From Paramecium sonneborni (taxonomy: Eukaryota; Ciliophora; Oligohymenophorea; Peniculida; Parameciidae), in NCBI GenBank assembly GCA_905182985.1, contig CAJJDN010000051.1, forward strand, positions 340,748-404,747: a stretch of 64,000 nucleotides of DNA. Direction: 5' to 3'. Of this stretch, positions 48,161 through 61,194 are shown piece after piece. Numbering within the stretch: the stretch's first letter is position 1; each line of letters opens with the position of its first letter. The translations under genes were made by a program, and so were the position numbers. Under the pieces are notes generated by a model. That model saw only the letters and a program-made list of their open reading frames with translations. It was not told the origin of the DNA and did no database searches.

Positions 48161-48834
48161 TCAATATCGAAATACCAACAATTATATCTAATACGGTTTA
48201 GTTTATATCACATATAATTTATTATTATTATTATTCTATTTCATTGATATGCATCTTTTTTACTTCATTCTTAACTCATTATTTCTTTTTTATTATTTTT
48301 CATTTCTACTAAATTTATCCAAAACAAATAAATTCACTTGTACTTCTCTAATCTTATTAGCATCAATATTTGCAAGCAATTTTTATATTTCACTTAAGTT
48401 TCCATAAAAAAGATTTTATTAAACTGTAACATATCTCTAAATTACTACTAATAGTAATACTATTTTTAATTGTTTAAATCCATATTTTAAAAATTTTGAA
48501 CTCAATTTTTCTTGTACTTATCTTAAAATATGATTTATTTTTTAAATTCATCCTCTATAGTAAAGGCATAACAATTTAAAACTTCTGCTTTATTTTGAAA
48601 ACATTTAAATAGGGAATCTTAAACATATTAAGTTGCAGAATCAATCATTTTTTTGAGTATAATTAATTTTCAATAAAGGATAGTTCCTTTTGTAATTAAT
48701 TGCATTGGAGAACTCTATATTATTGTATTAATTGTCTAATCATTATTTAATGACATAAGATTATTTTACATCTCCTTCATAAAATAGTCAAAAATTGATG
48801 TCAAATAAAATCTTAATAATCTTTCATACTACAT
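48161..48834 (-). pseudogene. Unrecognised coding region with broken frame
   Basis: From ATG at 48834 a protein-like frame runs MQYERLLRFYLTSIFDYFMK..., hits TGA at 48670-48672, continues in the same frame (KMIDSATQYVQDSLFKCFQN, AEVLNCYAFTIEDEFKK) to TGA at 48502, and then a second frame is coding-like (VQEKLSSKFLKYGF, LLANIDANKIREVQVNLFVL). No intron of normal size repairs both. Either a decayed gene or a missed exon structure; family unknown. Confidence 0.4.
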
Positions 48835-49160
48835 TTCCCTATTTTAAAGTTGTTAATAATATGAACTGACAATTATGTATAAATTAAGTGTTTACGAGCA
48901 TAAATTCTCCTTTACATTTTATTATTAATTGGAGATTTTATCGCTTAGATTACATCTATTAATAAATAACATCATTATCATAAATAATAATTATTAAAAT
49001 ATAAAGTGGGATGGATCTTGGAATATAAATAAATACACTAAATTAAATTGACTAATTATTAAACCTGAATGGTCGAAATTAGCAATTTTTAGAATAGAAT
49101 CATTAATTGTACAAGTAATTGGGGCAATAAATATATGTGTTGTTGACGATTTTAGAATAA
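48835..49160. other. Intergenic, nothing recognised
   Basis: About 330 bp of AT-rich spacer before the small membrane protein. No feature recognised. Confidence 0.55.
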
Positions 49161-49481
49161 ATGAAGAATGATAGAATATTAACAATAGGCTTCACTACAT
49201 TTGTGATTCTATTATTTATTTTCTTTATTTTATCAGCGTTTATAAGGATTTAAGCGTTGCTTTTAGGAATATGCATAAGTTATGTTGTCGTATTCTGTTT
49301 AGTAGTAAAAAGGGATCACTTAATTTAATACATTTAGTATTATTTTCACTTGATCAATAAATAAATAGTTTATATAACTAAGCAATTAGAATTATTAAAG
49401 ATGAAGGAAATATATTATAAATTTTACAGAACAAAGTATTAAAATAGAATCATCGAACTGCAATAAGAAATATAAAATTGA
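49161..49481 (+). CDS. Small two-TM membrane protein, 106 aa
   Basis: Intronless 107-codon frame. Two adjacent hydrophobic helices (TFVILLFIFFILSAF and LLGICISYVVVFCLVV) separated by a short polar turn, then a ~55-residue basic amphipathic tail (ITKQLELLKMKEIYYKFYRT). No family recognised. Its stop is 36 bp before the reductase start. Confidence 0.6.
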
Positions 49482-49517
49482 AAAGCATATATTATTTATA
49501 TACTAAACTAATAAATT

Positions 49518-51008
<1,491 letters not shown>

Positions 51009-51037
51009 TAATTTCTATCTTAATAACATTTATTATA

Positions 51038-52083
<1,046 letters not shown>

Positions 52084-52273
52084 TATTATTAATATAAATA
52101 AGAATATTTAAAATTTTTCAAGTATTTCTTTTATAATTCGTTTATTATATTTAAAATGATTCAAAGATATATATCTAAGTCATTTACAACTATCATCAAC
52201 TAAAAAAACACTGATAGTTATTTTTTATTTACAATTTATTTATTGTTTTTAATTATGTTTATAATAAAGTAAT

Positions 52274-53329
52274 TCACCATTGTATATTTCTCCTCTTATT
52301 TTGTTAATCCTCCTCCATTTAAATTAACTTAGCAACCTTAAAATAATTGTACTTTTCTGCCAATTACTTAGCCGTTCTACTTGCCTAATTTTAACATTTA
52401 AATTACATAATCAATTGCAAATACATCTATATTATAATTTATTAACTCTTAACATATATCATAATAGTTTCGTTTAGCTGCCAAATGCAATCCAGTTTAA
52501 CCTATCTATAAATTTATATATTTATGAATTTTACAAAATCTTTTGTTTTTACTAAACATTCATCAGATATTAACATTAATTTTAAACTAGATAAATCATT
52601 ATTTTTTATTGCTGTTAAATAATCATTTTCCACTTAATTTAATTGTCTCACAACAACATGTTATTTTAAACTGTTTAATAATTTGTTCTCTAATTATTCA
52701 TCTGAGAATTTCAATTAGAGTATTGTTCTAATTTTAAATTATAAATTTATTTACTCCATCAAATTCTTTGCTTAATCATTCTAGTAGTTTATTTCAGGGA
52801 CTTCATGATTTAATATTTCTCTATACGTATACCTACTTCCATTATCAACATATTAATATGGAATATTTAAATCCTCATACTGAATGTCCTTAATTTCTGG
52901 TTCCTATCCAATTGTATTGCTGTAATATTTATTATAAAGATTAACTTATTCTTTAAAATCTTTGAAAGCACCAACACTAATTTTGTCTAAATTCTTTAAA
53001 TCAGATTATAACTTCTATTGATTTTCATTGAGCATACTCTTTTTTTTTAATTAGAATTGAGTTTCTCTCATTTTCTTTTCTTGCTATTATTTTTTTGTTT
53101 CCATCATATTAATTTGCTTACTCAAAGGATTAATAATTTTAAGTGAACCTTATTTGTTTTTTATTAATTGATTATTGTTTCTAAGATCTTTAAGATTTTG
53201 ATAGAGTTCATAATCCTATTCAGTTTGTTTCTTTTTTCCAGTTCTTGAATCAGGACTTGGTTTCTTTTTGATGAAATAATCATTTTCAACTTTATGAACA
53301 AAAGTTTCTGGAGTCACAAATTTATGCAT
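52274..53329 (-). CDS. Ankyrin-repeat protein, 334 aa
   Basis: Introns of 29 and 22 nt leave 335 codons. The N-terminal 200 residues are Lys/Gln-rich coiled coil (ETKKQQQEKKMRETQFQLKK). The C-terminus has ankyrin repeats: VENDYLTAIKNNDLSSLKLM, GQTGLHLAAKRNYYDICQEL, INYNIDVFAIDYASRTAKQL. It probably mediates protein binding. The start codon is 22 bp from that of the divergent neighbour. Confidence 0.82.
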
Positions 53330-53351
53330 AAAAATATAAATAAATAATATA

Positions 53352-54323
53352 ATGGATATTGGAATTGGAGCTTTTAAGTTTTAAAATATAGTAAACAATG
53401 AAATGAAAATAACTAAAGATCCAGAACATAAAACTAGGATAAGATCTCAATCTCGAAAATCTATTTAGGAAAAATGCAAGTTTTAATTCTAAAACTAAAA
53501 GAAAAAGTTTGTACATAAATAATAAGAAAACGATGAGAAAGAAAAGTTCTAAACAGAATTTTATGAAGAAGATAGTTCTCCCAGTTTATTAGAAGATTTC
53601 TAATTGTTAGAACATAGAAAAAAAAAATAAAATGAGTTTATTCTTTAGGTTTCCGATCCTAGTAGTTCAGAAAGTTTTGATTCTGAATTAGGTTTTGATC
53701 AACCATCTGAAAAACTGGAAAATCATTCAAATTTTTATGAAGAAGAAAATATGTAAGCAAGCTAAAATCTCAAAAATTTAACCTTAACCAATCATTTAAG
53801 CTTATTATCGTAAAATACTTTATAATTAGTCAGTAGTAATAAATCATAAAAACAATCAGCCATTACAAAAAAATAAAAAATTTTAAAAGCATTTAGACCA
53901 GCTTTAATTAGAAAAGATATTTAACTCTTACGAGGGTTAAAATAAAACTAAGACTTTATAAATAACTAATTAGCTACCTTAGAAGAATATAAAATTGATA
54001 GAGAAATAGTTGTTGATATGGATTGTTAAGATATTCAAACTTTTATGAGGTTGTAAAATGAAGTAGAAGAAATGAGAAGAAAATAAATGGATTTTAATTA
54101 ATAAAAGGAAAGACATTATGAAATAGTGAAAAATAGACCAAATAAACAATAAACTAAATCAACCATAAAATCAGATGAAAATAAGTTATGGACTGTTATG
54201 ATGGCTAAGAAATTTATTAAAAATATGAAACTTAAGAAAGATAATGAATCATAAAGCAAAATACCATCTTAACCAGTAATAAGGAAAAGTACAAGAGGTT
54301 CGTAAATTAAATAGATCTCATGA
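53352..54323 (+). CDS. Unrecognised Ser/Gln/Lys-rich protein, 323 aa
   Basis: Intronless 324-codon frame. Mostly low complexity and charged (FYEEDSSPSLLEDFQLLEH, SDPSSSESFDSELGF). Two ordered pieces: ILKAFRPALIRKDIQLLRGL and KLWTVMMAKKFIKNMKLKK. No domain, signal peptide or TM segment. It could be a nuclear or cytoskeletal linker; function unknown. Confidence 0.65.
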
Positions 54324-54639
54324 AAATATATTGATTTAAATGATTTTAAATATAATAAATATAGAAATGATTATTATCTTAAAACTCTAATCTTATCTTT
54401 CTAATATATATAAGATTTTTTGCAAAACAACAATTTCTTTTAATAATAAAGCTTAATTACTAGAAATGATAATAGAAGGAATTAATTTATAAGTTTGAAC
54501 ATATAAGAAAAAAATATGTTTTTATTGAAACAAGAAAAATAGTTATTGTTATATATATAATTTTAAATCGGAAATAAAATTGGCTTGAAAAATTATAACT
54601 GATAATTATATAGTAAACTTATAGAAAATTTATTAAATG
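54324..54639. other. Intergenic between convergent genes
   Basis: About 316 bp of AT-rich DNA between two stop codons. No feature recognised. Confidence 0.55.
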
Positions 54640-56312
54640 TCAAATCATGGCTTTTTCATTTTCTCTTTAATTTTCTAAAATTAAATAATAATTTACATCA
54701 TCTAATTCTTTTAATTTATTTTATCTCTCTTTCATAAACTGCTGCTTTTATTTGTTTATTTCTTCTTAATTCTTTTTGCTTTTTACTTCTGGCAAATTTT
54801 CATAATTTTTTTTAGTTAATGCAAACATTTCTTTTTCTTCGACCTAAATAAGTTCAAAATTACTTTTGCTTTTTATCCTAAAGCTAATCTTTCCATTAAT
54901 GGACTTTTCACTCTTTTAACCTATTCTTTCTTAGCACTATTTTTTTCTTCAATTGTTGGTGTTTAACTTTTATTTTATTATCTCTTGCTTCTTCCATATT
55001 CCATCATTTCTTTTCTTAATTTGATTTATTCTTCCTTACTTCTTTACTTAACATTTACAATCCAGCTTTATTCTTCTTCTTCTTAAGCTGGCATTTAAAC
55101 TGAAACTCTTCTCTCAACATTAGCTGTTTTCTTTCTTTATGAAAAATAATCAGCTAAACATTTTTTATTTGATTCATTTTTTCCATCTTCAAAATTAAAT
55201 TCTAATTTTACACTAGGCTACGATTATTTACGTATTTCTTAATTATAAATACTATAAGTTTGATCTTTCTAAGCAGAAGAATTAATTACATCTATTTAAG
55301 AATATTTTCTTTATATTTAGATATCTTGTATATTTTACATTTAATTATCTTTTTATTCTATTTCCGTTTAGAATTGAATAGAATTTGAATTAATTTATTG
55401 ATTACTTTAATTTTTGCTCAACGAATCATTATTTTATAATTGCTATTATGATTATTAAGTAATTAAATTTCTTTGAGATAATTATGTACCAAAAGTTAAA
55501 GATTCCATGCTTGTTTTTTATTATTAAAGAGATTTGATTTATTATTATTGTTTGATTTACTTTGAATTATTAATATAAGATTAATTTTAGTAAGATTCAT
55601 TAATATTGATAATAGATTAATCTTATACAGATTTATCTGTCTATATGGCTTAAGATTATTGTTTTTTGCGCTATATTTTTTTTGGTGGGGATTAAGATTC
55701 TTCTTCATTATTTTATGGAGGAATAGATTTTGATTATTATGGTTACTTTTCGTTAGATGTTATATTATTGTTTATAACAATAGGTTGTTACTATTATTGC
55801 TATTATGACTAGAATTATTAAAGAAGTTATTATTAAAAAAGTAATCTTTAACTTTCCTATTTTTCTAATTGTTGTTTTAAAATCATGTTTTCATTTTACA
55901 ATTATAACATTTATTGTTAAATTAATAGCATGCCCATACTATCAGTTTAATCTAGATATGGTTTACTATTTCTCTACATATCTAATCTATTTGTTCTTTA
56001 GGTTGTACAATTTGAGGGTTAATTCGATCTATGACATTATGGAATAATTGGTTATTTTAAGGGGTCAAAAAAACTATTATTTGAATTATTGGATTATTAT
56101 TCAATCCTAGAGACATCAATAAAAATTGATTATGCATCTTTGATTTGAGAATTTTAAGTTACAATGCTAAGGGGAGGTTAATCAATTCTTTTTTTCATCT
56201 ATTTAATAAATTCATTTGTATTTCTTTGTGGTGGAAAATTTTCCATGTTAGGCTTTTTTGAAGATGGTAATTATTATGGGGATCTATACTAAATTGTATT
56301 GTCTCTATTCAT
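54640..56312 (-). CDS. Gln/Ser-rich coiled-coil protein, about 550 aa
   Basis: A 20-nt intron near the 3' end leaves exactly 551 codons. Poly-Gln runs encoded mainly by TAA/TAG, Ser/Asn-rich middle, then a C-terminal charged helical part (EEQIKLRKEMMEYGRSKRQQ, VEEKEMFALTKKNYENLPEV, QFMKERQNKLKELDDVNYYL). No known domain. The chosen start (MNRDNTIQYRSPQQLPSSKK) is 67 bp from the Tat-SF1 stop; several downstream in-frame ATGs exist. With standard code this gene would vanish entirely. Confidence 0.7.
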
Positions 56313-56379
56313 TCCTTATTCAAAATCAAATAATTAAAAAATTTAGGAGTTAAATAAATAAATTTCAATTATCATACAC

Positions 56380-57663
56380 TCATTTATTTTTATGTTTCTT
56401 TTCATCATCTGAATCACTATCATCTTATTCCTCTAACCATTATCCAAATTGTTCTAGTCTTTATTCTTCAACTTCTTTACTTTCAATATTTGATTTAAAA
56501 TTTTCTTTACCATCCCAATATTAAATAAATAATTTTCTATTATTGAATTCAACACCATTTAAATTAGTGAAACAAATCTCAGCATCATATGCAGAATGAA
56601 ATTTAACTTTTGCAACACCTTTATTTATAAAAATATAATTACCTTATGGATGATCTTTGAAAAACTCTAATTTTTGGACATAAATTTACAAAGCTTCTAT
56701 TTTTAACAATAAATCACCATATATTTAATTCATAAACTCTAATTTTTATGCTTATGATGGACTAAATAAATTTTTAATTATTAAAATTTTTAATCCTTTA
56801 CCATCATCTTCTTATCCTTCCTCAGCCATTTATGTCATCTCTTTTTATCTTGCCAAAACCTTTTATAATTTATCAATTTTTCTATTTTCTCTTTTACGAT
56901 ATTATCCCTTCTATTCAAAAACTGCTTCAGTCACTTTAACTATAACATCTGGTCTAATATGAAGTCCATCCAACATTTCTTTTGCTGTTTATACACTTTC
57001 AACCATTTTATATGATATTAATCCATCACCTTTACAATTCCCATTTTAATCTCTATAAATTTTAATTGTAGGTTGTAAAGTTTCTGGATTGATTCTAATT
57101 ATTCCTGCTTTGCTAAAAAATGTTTTCATTTCTTCCAAAGTTATATCTTATGGTAATCCTTCAACATATACATTTGTATTTATTTTTGGAGTGTACCATT
57201 AATTCTTTTTTTTTTCTTTTTCTTTTTGTGATTTCTTTCTATTCTTTTCTATTTTCTTCTTTAATATTTCCATCCTCTATTCATCATTCAATTATTAAAA
57301 TGATTCATTTTCTTCAGATTATTCATCCACTTCCTCTCCATCTTTTTCATCCTATTATTATTATATCTGCTGTGCTTATTATTCTTCAGATTTTATATCT
57401 TTTCCACAAGTTATTTAAACCATTTCATGTTCTTACTCATCCAAAAAACCTTTTAACTCTTCAACCAAAAATATTGGTTTCCAATCTGTAAATCCTTCCT
57501 TATAAACATAAGTATCTAAATGTTATGATCACTAATTACGCGAAGTAATAATGCTGGTTCTTAACATAACATCTATATCTCTTATAGATATAGGACCTTT
57601 AGTTTATTTTTCTGTTTCTTATTCGCTTGTATCAACATAGTACCATATTAGTTCATATTCCAT
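56380..57663 (-). CDS. Tat-SF1/Cus2-like splicing factor with two RRMs
   Basis: Two 24-nt introns leave 412 codons, 411 aa. N-terminal GYF-like part (WYYVDTSEQETEKQTKGPIS, then TYVYKEGFTDWKPI). RRM1: TNVYVEGLPQDITLEEMKTF, IKIYRDQNGNCKGDGLISYK. RRM2 (UHM-like): GLKILIIKNLFSPSQAQKLE, GVAKVKFHSAYDAEICFTNL, NNRKLFIQYWDGKENF. Acidic C-terminus (EEQDDSDSDDEKKHK). This is the HTATSF1/Cus2 architecture, a U2 snRNP-associated factor that contacts SF3B1. It would serve removal of the tiny introns of this genome. Confidence 0.92.
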
Positions 57664-57996
57664 TTTTATTAATATTATATAATATTATTATATTACTATT
57701 AATAATTGTTAATTCAAATAATAAATCTAATTAAATTATAGAATATTAATTTCAGATGATAACTTTTTGTTTCTTTTAATTTTTATTTGATTTCTCTAAT
57801 TTTTCCATCTAAATTAACACATTAATTTTAACATATTCAAGCATATATTTTGATAAACTTTCTGAACATTTCAAACTAAACTTACTTATATTAATAAGAG
57901 TAAATGTTTTCTCTATTTATGGATATCTTAATCATTGATTTTATAAATATAATATTATTATATTTAATTTTAAAATGTAATTAAGTATAAAATTAA
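57664..57996. other. Intergenic, nothing recognised
   Basis: About 330 bp of AT-rich spacer between two minus-strand genes. No feature recognised. Confidence 0.55.
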
Positions 57997-59311
57997 TCAA
58001 AAAATCACACAAGTAAATTTTGCTGAGCAACATTTATTTTCAATCAAATGCTCATTTTCAAGTATTGTTTAGAATTAACTTTAATTATTAGCTTCTATTT
58101 ATGAAGTTCCAGCAGATTCAATTTTATAGAAATTTATATCATTTTTTTTTAAATTATCAAACTCGGATTCACCTTAATTATTGATAATTTCAATTTCTTC
58201 TTCTATAAGCTAATTTCCATTTTCTTCATGAACTAAAATTTTAAAATGACTACTGGAAGTTGCAGAATCTGTTGATTTTTTCATGGTTGTTGTATTTGAA
58301 TGTTAATGAGATAATCTTCCTAAGGATGAAAACTTTCTTAAATTTCTCTCTTTAAAATCTTAAAGTTTTCTTAGATCATTTTAGCAATCTTCTTAACAGT
58401 CATATGTAATTTGTTTTAACAACTCAGAAACTTATGGAACTTAAGGGGGCCTATAATTATTTATAATTATTGTACCAAAATTTAGTTACATTTTAACATT
58501 CACCATGATATTTTTCTTCTAATTATTCTTTTAAAATATATTATTATAAATCATCAAGATTATTAATCAGTTTTATTTTAGAATGTACTTGATTTTTATT
58601 AGGTATAAAATTAAGAATTTATTAAAAATTTAATTTAGAATTTACTATGAGAAGATTATTTAAATTTCCACAAAAGTTAATCATTAATTCTTTTATATAT
58701 TGAAAATCGAACTTTATAATTTATATATCTTACATCAATTTCATAAAAATTTTATTCTTGATTTTAGCAATCATAAATAATTGTCCAATTTTCAATAAAA
58801 TAAGGAATCAACACTTATCGCTTCACTGTTTCCAATAGATATTGGAAAGTTAAAAAATTCTTGTTTTCAAGATGTTTTATTATTATCACTGGCCTTAATT
58901 ATTTATCCATTCCAAATATATAAAAATCCCCACATTCTAATTAGGCAATATTTAGTTCCATGTTTTTGTATAAGTTAAGCCAACTTAAATGAACCTATAA
59001 ATTCTTTAAATATTTTTTTGAGGTACTTATAACGCCCCTTAAATATAAAAATCTGCTGAAATTAGCATTTTTAAATAATCACTTGTTTTCCATTAAATAG
59101 GTAATGGGACTTATATGATTTATTTGAAATTATCAATAGATTTCATTTCATACTCTTCATAATCAACTTTTTCATAAATGTTTCTCACTATCATTCCTTC
59201 TGTTCCAGATTTTATATAAAATTCTAGATTTTTAAGTTTTATTACATTACTTGAGTGTTTATTTAGGAAATTCTTACTCTTGGGTTTCAAGTAACTTATA
59301 TCTAGATACAT
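57997..59311 (-). CDS. SEC14-like CRAL-TRIO lipid-binding protein
   Basis: Introns of 23, 22 and 25 nt leave 415 codons, 414 aa. The CRAL-TRIO part spans about residues 105-260: CGDFYIFGMDKQLRPVIIIK, YLLETVKRQVLIPYFIENWT followed by IIYDCQNQE, DFDFQYIKELMINFCGNLNN, LLIVNSKLNFQQILNFIPNK and LKEQLEEKYHGECQNVTKFW. Sec14-type proteins exchange phosphatidylinositol and other lipids and couple this to Golgi traffic. The C-terminal ~150 residues are acidic and Ser-rich without domain. Confidence 0.88.
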
Positions 59312-59931
59312 GTATATTAAATATATTCAATTTAAAAATATTAACTCAAATATTTGATTATTATTATCTGCTAAATCTAAAAAGATGATTGAATTTATGA
59401 AAACAACATTAATGTCATTTCTATAATATAGCTATATGTTGTATTTTCATTGAAAATTCAATAATTGAAAAAAAATGTCAAAAAAGTGAAAATGTAGCCA
59501 ATCTCAATTAATATGAAATTGAAAAGTATTAGCATTTAAATTAGAATATATTATATAAATTACAATTAGTTATAATGAAGTTATGATAAAAATAAAGTAT
59601 TATGAATTTTTAAATTATTACAACAAGTATCATTTATTAATAAAACACATATTATGACTTTATCAAATAATATGGAAAAAGTTTTATACCTATAATAAAA
59701 AATAATAGGTTTTATTATTTAACCATATAAAGTATATTATTAGACTTAATAAGATAAATGTTTCAAGTAATTGATCTAAGTTGAAAATAGAAATATTAAA
59801 TTATAATTATGCAATTTTATAAGAAAATAAATAATTGGTTTTAAAAAAAAATAATCAATTGAAATTAGTATTCAATATTATTTTATTTTTCTGATTTTAT
59901 TTGTAACTTTTTAACAAAAAATATATTGTGA
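59312..59931. other. AT-rich region without gene
   Basis: Start of the gene-poor right end. No coding signal, tandem repeat or telomeric motif recognised. Confidence 0.55.
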
Positions 59932-61191
59932 TATTGGTTCTTGCATATTAAATATATAAAAAGTTTCTATTATAATTAAATATTTCTAAAAAACAAAAAG
60001 ACCAAGACAAAAAACAGATCATATTCACATAAACTTGATAATTTACATTAGATTATTTTATTTAAAATATATATAAATTTTTCTAATGATTATTTCTTAG
60101 GAAAACATGCAAATTTCTTTGAAAATCTTGAAATTCAAAAATTAATTAGAAGACTTTTAAATAATAAGAAAATAGAAATAAAAAAAAATACATAGATAAA
60201 TAAAAATAAACTAGCTCTAAATAAGTAATAAATATGTAAATAATAGCCATTTTCTGAAAAGTTGTTTATTAGAGAAATAAAAATTATAAGAAGATATTTA
60301 AGACTTTCATAAGATGCTTCTTTGCTAAGAAATTATATGATAGAATAAATATATTCATAATTATTATGAGAAAAAATAATTAAATAAAAGTATGAAATAT
60401 CAAATTTCTTTTTAAGGATCTTTATAATCTAAGCAAACATATTAAAATTTGATCACAAGAGATTAATAGAAAGAGCAAATTTTAAATGGAAAAATAAATT
60501 TGTAGAAAGAGTGATATACTACAAATAAGAAATGAATTAATTAATTATAATTAAATAATTTATAGTAGAATTAAACACTCAATGTTGTTTGATAACTCCT
60601 ATTAAATACCTTTACTTAGATTTTAAATTAAATAAACACAATGAGATGGGAAAAAATTAATATATGTAACAATTGTAAGATTTGATTATCGAATCAAAAA
60701 TTCTAAAAAATAGAATTTAAGATCAAATTTTAGCTAAACACATTTTTAGAATCATCAGAATAGTTTATATCAATTCCAATCATAATAATTATTCATCGAC
60801 CTCAAAAAATGATTTGATAAAACATTTTAACTTTTAATTTGAAGATAGTAAAATAAATTTTAGCATAAAAAAATTTAGCGCTTTTTATATTAAAAATGAC
60901 CTTTTATAAAAACTACTTTATCCTAAAACAATTAAAGAAGGAAATAGATGAATAAAGCAATTAGAAGATGGTTATTATGATCTAAACAATTAGTTTTAAA
61001 TGTATGAATTAAAAATTTATAGCTTTAAAATTTTTAAATCACTAAAAATGATATTTAAGGAAAAAACTTTTTCTTAGAAATTTACTTTAATAAATGAACT
61101 AAATAATGTATAAAATAGTTATAAAATTAGAAATCATTTCTATTTAATAAGTCTACTTTAACATAAAAAGAAATATTTTAGGTCAATCATT
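59932..61191 (+). pseudogene. Possible gene relic: one frame with two internal TGA
   Basis: A single frame stays coding-like for about 420 codons with only two TGA codons (60367 and 60949) before TGA at 61192. Fragments look like protein (HKLDNLHQIILFKIYINFSN, FLGKHANFFENLEIQKLIRR, IKIIRRYLRLSQDASLLRNY, LITPIKYLYLDFKLNKHNEM). No conserved domain recognised. In DNA this AT-rich, TGA is expected about every 60-70 codons, so the signal is suggestive only. Confidence 0.35.
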
Positions 61192-61194
61192 TGA

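Noticed and set aside
57120..57491. Plus-strand hydrophobic open frame
   Set aside because: It is antisense to the Tat-SF1-like RRM gene; hydrophobicity results from antisense of charged codons.
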